The position numbers and the translations under genes were made by a program. The notes under the pieces were generated by a model. The model had not been told where the DNA came from. It ran no database searches and was given only the letters and a program-made list of their open reading frames with translations. DNA of 37,430 nucleotides from NCBI GenBank assembly GCA_029565395.1, contig JAKQOG010000018.1, positions 1 through 37,430 of the forward strand. The letters run 5' to 3'. Source of the stretch: Candidatus Hydrogenedentota bacterium. GTDB taxonomy: Bacteria; Hydrogenedentota; Hydrogenedentia; Hydrogenedentales; CAILVY01. Positions 1 to 7,801 of the stretch are shown piece after piece. Positions within the stretch are counted from its first letter, which is position 1, and each line of letters begins with the position of its first letter.

Positions 1-1
1 T

Positions 2-1795
2 CCGAAGCCCTTACTGCCCGTCTTGGGGCATTCGCTCCTGTCGCGGACTCTCGAACGTATCGCAGCGCTTAACGTAGAACGCATAGGCGTAAATCTACAC
101 CATAAACCCGATCTCATCATGTCATGGCTCGAAAATTCCCCTTATAAGGACCAGATCACGCTCTTCCACGAAAATTCATTGCTGGGAACGGGCGGCGCAC
201 TCAAAAATGCCCAATCATTACTGGGCGAAGGTGTTTTTTTGGTTCACAATGCGGATATTTTGACAGATATCGACCTGAAGGCTCTTGTTGAGGTACATAG
301 GGCCTCCGGCAACATCGCCACCCTCGCCCTCCACGACTATCCCGCGCACAACAAGGTTCGCATAAATGCTGTCGAGCAGGTGGTGAGTGTGGATGGCTAT
401 TCAGCAAACCCAAGCCCAGACACCGTGCGTGTTTTGGCCTATACCGGTATCGCCGTATACGATGCCGCGTTTCTGGCGTATCTGCCGGACGGCATATCGA
501 ATGTCGTGAACGCTTGGCTGGCCGCCATGGCGGCAGGCAAGACCGTAGGCAGCATGGACGTTACGGGATGCCTCTGGCACGACATTGGCACGCCCGCGTC
601 ATATGCCGCCGCCATCGTCGATACGTTACGCCGTAATGGAGAGGGGATCTATGCCGCCGCCGATGTTCAGGGCCGGAATATCAATATTGACGGCTATGTA
701 ATTATTGAAGACGGATGCAGGCTCAGCGAAGGAGCGGCATTGCGCAACGCCATCGTCCTTCCGGGAGTGCACATCGCGCGCGAAACCCGGTACGAGAATT
801 GCATCGTGGGCGACGGCTTCCACGTGGAATTGTCCGAGCCCGAATTTCTCGGCATTCCCCTTAGCGAACTCGGCCTGCAAATCGGGATTGGCGGCTCCGG
901 GCGGCGCTACTACCGTTCCCATAGCGATGAAGGAACAGTCGTTCGCATGGTATGTCCGCCCGACGAAGCCGATTACGAGCGGCACATCAAATATTCAGAG
1001 TTTTTCGCACGGCATAGCGTCCCCGTGCCGAAGCTGCTAAGCGTCGATGTGGAAAACAAGCGCGCCGAGTTTGAAGATCTCGGAGATCTCTCGCTGTATA
1101 ATTGTCTGAAGTTTCCCCGCCCAGCAGAAGACATAGAATCCATTTATCAGAAAATCTTGATTAGTCTCATTTCACTCCACGTTGATGCCTCGAACCATAT
1201 CGATGAATGTGAACTCCTTGCGAACCGTCCCTTCGACTACGACTATTTCCGGTGGGAAACCACTTACTTCCTCGAACGTTTCGTCGAAGGCCTATGCGGA
1301 ATACAACCAGATTCATGGGGCGCCCTCGAAGGCGAATTTGACCGGCTTGCGCGCACGGCCGATGCGTTGCCCAAGGCCATCATTCACCGTGATTTCCAAT
1401 CTCAGAACATCATGATCACCAGGGGCGTTCCGCGCTTTATTGATTACCAGGGCGCGCGCCTGGCGCCTCCTGCTTATGATATTGCTTCTGTATTGTGGGA
1501 CCCCTACTACCGGCTTGAGGATGCAATGCGCGAACGTCTCCTCGCATACTACATTAATTTACGAATACAACGCTCCGGCGGAGACTTCTCCGTGCAAGAC
1601 TTCCATAAAGCCCTATTGATCTGCCGGCTGCAACGCCATATGCAAGCCCTCGGCGCTTATGGCTTCCTCTCCGTTGTGCGCGGCAAACCCTATTTCCGCA
1701 AGCACATTCCCGAAGGTCTCCGCCTGCTGAAAAACGACGTTACCGAAGCCGCCACCGCATATCCCGCCATCGCGGCCCTTGTGACGAAATTGTAA
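2..1795 (+). CDS. Nucleotidyltransferase - beta-helix - aminoglycoside-phosphotransferase-like kinase fusion (MurU/AmgK-like), 5' partial
   Basis: Seen: the reading frame is open to the window edge and encodes PKPLLPV before the first possible start (TTG at 23), which is the usual strand following the GGxGTR nucleotide-binding loop of sugar nucleotidyltransferases. The true N-terminus therefore lies upstream. Domains in order: nucleotidyltransferase core (to about base 650, with HNADILTDID as the metal-binding segment), a short hexapeptide-like beta-helix (about 660-850), then a kinase of the APH/choline kinase fold (about 890-1790) with Brenner motif HRDFQSQN near 1383 and a metal-binding IDYQGAR segment. 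Family knowledge: AmgK phosphorylates MurNAc or GlcNAc at the anomeric position and MurU makes the UDP-sugar, bypassing the MurA/MurB steps in peptidoglycan recycling. Inference: one polypeptide performs both steps. Another sugar-1-phosphate substrate is possible. It is convergent with the next gene. Confidence 0.8.
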   Translation, partial: PKPLLPVLGHSLLSRTLERIAALNVERIGVNLHHKPDLIMSWLENSPYKDQITLFHENSLLGTGGALKNAQSLLGEGVFLVHNADILTDIDLKALVEVHRASGNIATLALHDYPAHNKVRINAVEQVVSVDGYSANPSPDTVRVLAYTGIAVYDAAFLAYLPDGISNVVNAWLAAMAAGKTVGSMDVTGCLWHDIGTPASYAAAIVDTLRRNGEGIYAAADVQGRNINIDGYVIIEDGCRLSEGAALRNAIVLPGVHIARETRYENCIVGDGFHVELSEPEFLGIPLSELGLQIGIGGSGRRYYRSHSDEGTVVRMVCPPDEADYERHIKYSEFFARHSVPVPKLLSVDVENKRAEFEDLGDLSLYNCLKFPRPAEDIESIYQKILISLISLHVDASNHIDECELLANRPFDYDYFRWETTYFLERFVEGLCGIQPDSWGALEGEFDRLARTADALPKAIIHRDFQSQNIMITRGVPRFIDYQGARLAPPAYDIASVLWDPYYRLEDAMRERLLAYYINLRIQRSGGDFSVQDFHKALLICRLQRHMQALGAYGFLSVVRGKPYFRKHIPEGLRLLKNDVTEAATAYPAIAALVTKL

Positions 1796-1835
1796 AAACT
1801 TCACGATTGTCGTTAACCCACGAAAGCAGCAGCTA

Positions 1836-4127
1836 CTATTTTCCCTTGCTCACCTGAAACCGGATGGTGATCTGGCCGCTTCGTCCCGATAGATCCACCA
1901 CGCCATTCGGATCAACAGCAAGGGGAGTTTCGCCCACCGCCGCCGAAACAGTTTTCCAGCCCTCCGGTATACGCGCGCGAAGAAGCGTTTTCTTCGGCTG
2001 ATGCGGCGGCAGGGTGATGCGTACAAGCAGTTCACCTTGATTCAATTTAGATTCTGTTTCCAGGGACAGTGTGCCGAACGCGGTCGGGGCGTTTTCGAAT
2101 TTGATACTAGCGCCGTCGCGCAGCCAACGCCGTGGCACCGCATACAACAGCCTCAGCGTATCCGGGATACCGTCATCATCGGTATCCCAGTCCTGCACCA
2201 GCAAGTGCCGCAAGGTCCACAGGAAGAAAGCATTGCCCGCCGTGCAGGGCGGCAAGTACATGGGTCGTCCATGGGAGTCGAGCGGGTCAAGGCTTGTGCC
2301 CTCGCCGCCAACGAACGTATCGCGGGTAAATCCCTGGGCCAACTTGCCATAAAAAGAGACACCGGCCCGGTCTGCATCGTCTTGTTTGAGCAGGTGGAGG
2401 ATGTAGCCGATAGTGTAATTGTCGTCCACGCCTCGTTCGTTGGCAAAGAGCTTCGAGTGCTGATCGAAGCGCAACATACCCATGCACACACCGCCCCGCC
2501 GATGCAGCGTATCCAGAATCCAAGCGGCCTTTTCCGGTTGAGCGTCGAAAACTCCCGAATCGAGCATGGCGTTTGAGACCAGGCACCAGTAGCTGCCCAA
2601 ACAAGTAGCCGTCAGTGCTTCGTATGGTTTTTCGGCGTCTTCCAACAGCACATTCGGAACAAACGGCGGATCGAAGCCGCGTTTCACGCTCTTATCGGCC
2701 GCATCAAGAATCGCCTGCCGGTACTGCTGTACTCGATCCTCCAATTGCGGATTCGGTTCACCCATTTCGCGCAACACCGCCGCCATATCGCGCACCCCGC
2801 GCCAGCAGGTGGCGTTGGTCTTCAGATTCCAAACCGGTTTGGGAATATCCGAGGCATAGAAGTCCTTGGGCGTCAAGCCGGTGTTGGGATCAAGATCATC
2901 GATAATCAACTTGATCAGCGGTTCCCAGCGTGGACGGTTCACCCGCATAAATTCGGTGTCCCGCGTGAGCCAGTAGTATTGAGCCAGCGCGCGCAGCTTC
3001 CATCCCGTCACTGCGTACTTATGCTCCGGTATGGAATGATCCAACAGCGAGAGGAGCATGGGCCGCGCCTCATTGGTGAAACCGAACAGTGTAAAGGCCC
3101 CAAACGTCCGGCTGCCTTCGGTGATATATTCCGTCTCGTAGGCATTGCCGGCGCTGTAGTTCACCGTGCTGCCGGTAATAATGGTGAAATTCGCCCCCAT
3201 CACTGCCCGCCAGGCATTATTCACGATGGTTTCAGGCACCTCAAGCGTCACACCTTTGCCCAGCAGTTCCCGCCATGCGGCGGCGCATTGCTGCTGCTGA
3301 TGGAGGTACTCATTGCCGGAGAGATCCTGGGCTGTGGAAAGCATGGGCGCCGCTGCGGTGAACACAGCAAGCACCGCCTCTCCGCCGGAGGTGATCGTGG
3401 CGGTCAAGGTTTGTTTCGCAGCGTCCCACTGCCAATTCGAACCAATCCACAAAAACACTTGCTGCTTATCGTTGCATAATTGGCGTTTGATCAGGCGCAG
3501 CGGATCGGGTGGCGTCAGATGCGCCGAAACCATCCCCTCTTGACCGGCATCGAGCGTGAAACGCACGAACACTACCGCATACGTTGCCAAGGCGGGATCT
3601 ACACTCACAAAAACCTCTTGCCGGTACGCTGCATCCCCTTCACGATACCTCATCCCAACGATGGGCAAATAACCATCGGTCAAGCGAGGCCCCTCCAGCT
3701 TGTCCAAATCTTCGCCGAATGAGGCATGTCCCTGCCCCGCACGAAAATTGACTGGAACTCCCACGTCCTTCCAGGAGTGTCCACCCCCTTTGGCATTGAT
3801 CGCGCTGCCATTGCTCACCAGCCGTGCTTTGCATCCATTACATGGAGCGGCCAATACGATAGGATAGTGCCGGAACGCCGCATTGACATAACGCAACGGC
3901 GGCATCGCCTTGGCAAAGAATTCATAACTCGTCCCGTCTGCTTGGCGCAGGGCGGCTTCGCCCAGGATGTCCGTTTGGGCTTCGATGATCTGATCGATGG
4001 TTGGCAAACCATCCGACGGCTTCGTTTCATCAGACATGATCGCGGGTTCGCACTCGGCGCCAGTGGAACCGAAGACCGCTATGACAAGCAGCAACACTGT
4101 TATGGGCTTTAAATTACTGCGAATCAC
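1836..4127 (-). CDS. Secreted six-hairpin (alpha/alpha)6 glycosidase-like protein
   Basis: 763 residues with an N-terminal signal peptide (hydrophobic ITVLLLVIAVFGSTG, cleavage near residues 24-28). The first half is beta-rich (about 60-280). The second half (about 290-690) is helical and reads like an (alpha/alpha)6 barrel, with ITGSTVNYSAGNAYETEYI, a GAFTLFGF segment and repeated W/Y-rich helices typical of trehalase/rhamnosidase/GH-like enzymes. A small C-terminal beta domain follows. I cannot name the family or the catalytic acids. GTG at 4127 was chosen because a GGGGG purine tract sits 7 bases upstream; TTG at 4130 is the alternative. It starts 15-18 bp after the activase-GRE fusion stops, so the two are very probably co-transcribed. 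Role (inferred): extracellular or periplasmic polysaccharide processing. Confidence 0.75.
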   Translation of the reverse strand: MIRSNLKPITVLLLVIAVFGSTGAECEPAIMSDETKPSDGLPTIDQIIEAQTDILGEAALRQADGTSYEFFAKAMPPLRYVNAAFRHYPIVLAAPCNGCKARLVSNGSAINAKGGGHSWKDVGVPVNFRAGQGHASFGEDLDKLEGPRLTDGYLPIVGMRYREGDAAYRQEVFVSVDPALATYAVVFVRFTLDAGQEGMVSAHLTPPDPLRLIKRQLCNDKQQVFLWIGSNWQWDAAKQTLTATITSGGEAVLAVFTAAAPMLSTAQDLSGNEYLHQQQQCAAAWRELLGKGVTLEVPETIVNNAWRAVMGANFTIITGSTVNYSAGNAYETEYITEGSRTFGAFTLFGFTNEARPMLLSLLDHSIPEHKYAVTGWKLRALAQYYWLTRDTEFMRVNRPRWEPLIKLIIDDLDPNTGLTPKDFYASDIPKPVWNLKTNATCWRGVRDMAAVLREMGEPNPQLEDRVQQYRQAILDAADKSVKRGFDPPFVPNVLLEDAEKPYEALTATCLGSYWCLVSNAMLDSGVFDAQPEKAAWILDTLHRRGGVCMGMLRFDQHSKLFANERGVDDNYTIGYILHLLKQDDADRAGVSFYGKLAQGFTRDTFVGGEGTSLDPLDSHGRPMYLPPCTAGNAFFLWTLRHLLVQDWDTDDDGIPDTLRLLYAVPRRWLRDGASIKFENAPTAFGTLSLETESKLNQGELLVRITLPPHQPKKTLLRARIPEGWKTVSAAVGETPLAVDPNGVVDLSGRSGQITIRFQVSKGK

Positions 4128-4145
4128 CAAGCTTCCCCCGGCAGG

Positions 4146-7100
4146 TCAGGAATAGCAGGTTCTATTGATGATCACCAGTTTCAATTCATCGGAAAGTTCA
4201 TTGAAATAGGCACAGTAACCGGCAATGCGAACTAAAAGATCCGGGTATTTTCCCGGATTGTTGTAAGCATCCAGCAAGATTTGCCGATCGATAATATTGG
4301 GCTGAATCTGCATGCCCCCGTGTGTAAGAAATGTCCTGAAAATGTTTGCCAGGTTCGATGCGCCCTCCGGGTTCTGAAACAATGCGGCATCAATGGTGAA
4401 CGTCGCCGTGGTGCCATTCTCGGCGTGATGAGCGAAATCAATGCAGGCAACGGAGTTCAGTGCGGATAAGAGGTCCGTCTGCTGCATTCCGTAATGTGGC
4501 GTGAGGCTGTTGGCAAGAGGAACGCCCGCGAGCCGTCCTGAAGGCAGGGCAGGCGTGTTTCGCCCATAGCGTGTGCCGACGTTCAATGCGTAATACCCGG
4601 CGGAATACCTCCCGTTGCGCGGACAGTTCCCCACGGATTCCAAGGCGTTGTTATACATCTGCAACACTCTGTTTACCCATTCCGCGGCCTTGGGGGATGA
4701 ATCGTCGCCGAATTTCGGCACGGCGAGCAAGGCGGACCTGACCTGTGAATAGCCGTTCCCCTGGAAATTATTCTCGATGGCGCAAATGACTTCATTGACG
4801 GTAAAGAGCTTATTCGTGAACACCACCTCTTCAATGGCGTGCAGGGAATCCGCGGCATCCGTGATCCCTACCGCCTGAATGCCGCTGCTGTTTATCGTCG
4901 TGCCGCCTTCGTAGACATCCCTTCCGCTTTCCACGCACCCCTGGAACATCGAAGACGCAAGGGGCGTGTGAAAACCTTTACGGAGGTTCGCCTCGATCAT
5001 TTGGTGATCAGCCAATATGGACTGTGTCAGGCGGTTCAAGCGCGCCTGATAGCGTTCAAGAAGTTCGTCCATGCTGGACGGCGGGTGATATTCGCACAGG
5101 CCTCTTTTGATGTTCCGCCTTTTGCGCAGTGCGCCGCAGGTTTGGGTAATGCGCCGGGAGAACGCATTGTTTCCGTCAAAGGTATATTTGAGAAAGTTGG
5201 TCGTCAATATGAGCAGTTGATCATGAACGCTCTCATTCCATAAATCATGTTCATGACCCTTCAGCGCCTGCAAAAGAGGCAGGGTGACATTTACGTTTGC
5301 ACAGTCGGTGTTGCCAAAATGATCGTCCGTGGCCTTGGGCTCAACACATCCCACTATCGCGTAATTCCGCGCGTTTTCCAGGGTGGTGGGGTAATGCTCC
5401 AGCAGCGTTTTGATATAGATTTCATCGCTGAACAATTGCGGTATGGGACATCCGTTGATGTATACCTCCGCAATTCGCTCCAAATATTCGCGGGGACTGT
5501 CTTTATGAACCCGCGCGCTTAGATCCGCCGCAAGCGGCTGCAATTCACAGGCGTCGATCAACATGTAGGTAACGTCGTTGGTCGCATCCCTGCCCTCTTT
5601 GTCCAAACCGCCAAACGTTATCGCCTGATCCGTTGACAGCGTCTCAAACAGATTAAACAGTTCAGGAAAAGTGTTGCCGTCATTTACTAAAATGGCCTCG
5701 TCCATTTTCAGAATGAACAAACACAGCAGTTCCTTGGCTTTCTCGTACGTAATAATCCCCGCCTCTTTATCCCGTTTATAATACGGATACAAGAGTTGAT
5801 CCAAACGCCCGAAGGATATCGCGTTCTCATACGACTCAATGCACAGCGCAATATGAAGAAACAACATGCTTTGCAGCGCTTCATGAAAAGTGCAGGCGGG
5901 ATTTTTGGGGACACGCCGGCAGATATCGGACATTTCCAGCAATTCCCTCCGGCGCTCCGGATCGTTTTCGTTCTCGCTCAAACAGGAAAGATGTTCCGCA
6001 TAGCGCTGCGCATAGGCTTCCAATCCTTCCAGGGCGATGATGGCGCCCGTATAAAAATCCTGATTATTCTCCAGCTTTTCCTGCTGTTTCGCCCGCAGTT
6101 CTTCAATAAGACCCGATGTCCCCAGGGTAAGGATGCGGTCGAAGTTCACGATAAAATGGGCGATCGCCGCCAGATTGTTGTTAAATCCCGCATTCATCTC
6201 TGACGCCCGCGCAAACATGGCAAGATAATCCAAAAGCTTCGGATAGGTCTGCCCCAACAGGCTGTGTTTCTTCCAGAAGGGCAGGCTTTTCAAGAAGGCA
6301 AGCCGTTCCCGGAGAGAGACCTCAAACGACACCGGTTTCAGGCGGTTTAACTTGTGGATCATCTTCACGCCGACCACGCCATAGTATTCCGCCCAAAGCT
6401 GGCCGGCAACGCGTTTGGACGTAAACGTGCCTGCAAGCAACTCCCCCGGATACACAATGACACGCTTGTTGCGCAGTACATGCGAAAGACACTCCGCCCG
6501 GTGGATCGGGACCGGCTTGCTGAAGCCATGCTTCTTGTAATACTGGGTCTTGAGAAGGCATGCCTCCATGCAAAGGGCTCTGGGACTATGCCGGAGATCG
6601 CTCTGGATTTGTTTTACGCGCGGCGTAAAAACGGCCTTGTGCCGGGGAGTGCCCCGATCCGCGTATTCAGCCTTGATTCCGCAACGTCCGAATAGTTCGA
6701 TGCCCTTCTCGATGGCTTTTTGGCTCTCTTCCGGCGTGATATTCAACGGTGTCACATCCAACCCGAAGCGCCGTGCTTTGTCTTCGTAGAACGTGTGGTA
6801 TTTCAGCAATTCAATCGAGTCATACTCGATGGATTTTAAAAATTGGGAAACCGCTTGTATGTGCTCTTCACTGTCATTGAATCCCGGCACAATTACCATG
6901 CGGAATTTAATCGGGACGTTTAAACCAAGGAGTTTCTTCAGATTGCTGTGGATCAAAGCGCTGTCTTGCCTGGTGCATTTTTTGTGAAGGGCGTCGTCGC
7001 CAATCGCTTTGAGATCCACCAGAAAGAGATCTACGTACGGCGCAATTTTGTTGATCGTTTCCCACGGCGCATGAAGCGATGTTTCCACCGCAACGTGTAG

Positions 7101-7424
7101 TTGCTCCCGCCTAAGCATCTGCATCAGCGCGATCAGGCCGTCCGCATCCTGCAGAAGGGGCTCGCCGCCGCTCAGCGTAACGCCGCCCTTGCTTGATCGA
7201 TAATATTCCTTGTCTCTTGAAACTATCTCCAGGACGTCGTCGATGGAATACTCGCGATCCGGCGCTATGCCGCCGTTAAATGATTGCATTTCCGGATTTT
7301 GACACCACGCGCATTTCAGATTGCACCCCTTGAAAAAAATCGTCGTGCGGATCCCAGGACCATCTTGAACACACGTGCGTTGTATTTTAAAGGGTTTCAA
7401 GCTTTTCGTAGTCAGCGTATCCAT
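4146..7424 (-). CDS. Glycyl radical enzyme fused to its own radical-SAM activase
   Basis: 1092 residues in one uninterrupted frame. Residues 1-about 262 form a complete PflA-like activase: DGPGIRT, radical-SAM cluster C34-x3-C38-x2-C41, SGGEP at 85-89, and no room for the auxiliary ferredoxin-type clusters found in many other activases. Residues about 265-1092 form a full-length glycyl radical enzyme (about 825 aa, the normal size): active-site GCVEP with Cys693 and Glu695, and the C-terminal radical loop RIAGY with Gly1069. Known: the activase abstracts H from the Gly to make a glycyl radical, which generates a thiyl radical at the Cys. GCVEP is shared by dehydratase/eliminase GREs (glycerol, propanediol, choline) and by arylacetate decarboxylases; pyruvate formate-lyase itself has adjacent Cys pairs, absent here. 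The exact reaction is unknown. Cytoplasmic and strictly anaerobic by family. It leads an operon with the downstream secreted protein. The start has only a weak, distant ribosome site. Confidence 0.93.
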   Translation of the reverse strand: MDTLTTKSLKPFKIQRTCVQDGPGIRTTIFFKGCNLKCAWCQNPEMQSFNGGIAPDREYSIDDVLEIVSRDKEYYRSSKGGVTLSGGEPLLQDADGLIALMQMLRREQLHVAVETSLHAPWETINKIAPYVDLFLVDLKAIGDDALHKKCTRQDSALIHSNLKKLLGLNVPIKFRMVIVPGFNDSEEHIQAVSQFLKSIEYDSIELLKYHTFYEDKARRFGLDVTPLNITPEESQKAIEKGIELFGRCGIKAEYADRGTPRHKAVFTPRVKQIQSDLRHSPRALCMEACLLKTQYYKKHGFSKPVPIHRAECLSHVLRNKRVIVYPGELLAGTFTSKRVAGQLWAEYYGVVGVKMIHKLNRLKPVSFEVSLRERLAFLKSLPFWKKHSLLGQTYPKLLDYLAMFARASEMNAGFNNNLAAIAHFIVNFDRILTLGTSGLIEELRAKQQEKLENNQDFYTGAIIALEGLEAYAQRYAEHLSCLSENENDPERRRELLEMSDICRRVPKNPACTFHEALQSMLFLHIALCIESYENAISFGRLDQLLYPYYKRDKEAGIITYEKAKELLCLFILKMDEAILVNDGNTFPELFNLFETLSTDQAITFGGLDKEGRDATNDVTYMLIDACELQPLAADLSARVHKDSPREYLERIAEVYINGCPIPQLFSDEIYIKTLLEHYPTTLENARNYAIVGCVEPKATDDHFGNTDCANVNVTLPLLQALKGHEHDLWNESVHDQLLILTTNFLKYTFDGNNAFSRRITQTCGALRKRRNIKRGLCEYHPPSSMDELLERYQARLNRLTQSILADHQMIEANLRKGFHTPLASSMFQGCVESGRDVYEGGTTINSSGIQAVGITDAADSLHAIEEVVFTNKLFTVNEVICAIENNFQGNGYSQVRSALLAVPKFGDDSSPKAAEWVNRVLQMYNNALESVGNCPRNGRYSAGYYALNVGTRYGRNTPALPSGRLAGVPLANSLTPHYGMQQTDLLSALNSVACIDFAHHAENGTTATFTIDAALFQNPEGASNLANIFRTFLTHGGMQIQPNIIDRQILLDAYNNPGKYPDLLVRIAGYCAYFNELSDELKLVIINRTCYS

Positions 7425-7801
7425 CCTGATCGTGTTTTTCCTTTACATTCTGCTTTCGCATATCGGCTTTCAGGTCACCCTAAAGACTACTATGATCCGG
7501 GGATCGGATTCGAACTCTCTGCCGTTGACGTGCCAGCGAACAAAAGAGGATTCCCGTAAGTCATGTGACGGCAAGCAATTAACCCCGTTCCGATCCATTG
7601 GCCCCGGCCACCGAATATCAACTTGGCGCCGAGTATGGTTGGCCGCTATATGCGTGGGCGTCTTGAAGCCAATGATGAACCCATGTATCCTGCTGAATCT
7701 GAACCGGTGAAAGAGATTTGCCCGGTATAGGAACACCCAAAACCAATGGATACGGTAAAGGACGTTGGAATGCAGGGCTGGGAAAATGGGATGACATCAC
7801 A
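7425..7801. other. Divergent intergenic region without a supported gene
   Basis: This 377-bp gap separates the minus-strand activase-GRE operon from the plus-strand GH95-like gene and must hold both promoters. No confident promoter hexamers or operator palindrome stand out. Several short overlapping open frames exist on both strands but none has a recognisable domain, a good ribosome site or consistent coding character. A TTCGAA-containing stretch near 7500-7525 superficially resembles a tRNA T-arm but does not fold as one. Confidence 0.5.

Noticed and set aside
4146..7424. GRE considered as an ordinary pyruvate formate-lyase
   Set aside because: The active site has a single Cys followed by Val-Glu-Pro rather than the adjacent Cys pair of pyruvate formate-lyase.
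7495..7530. TTCGAA-containing tRNA-like stretch
   Set aside because: The flanking bases do not form a 5-bp T-stem and no acceptor or anticodon arm is present.
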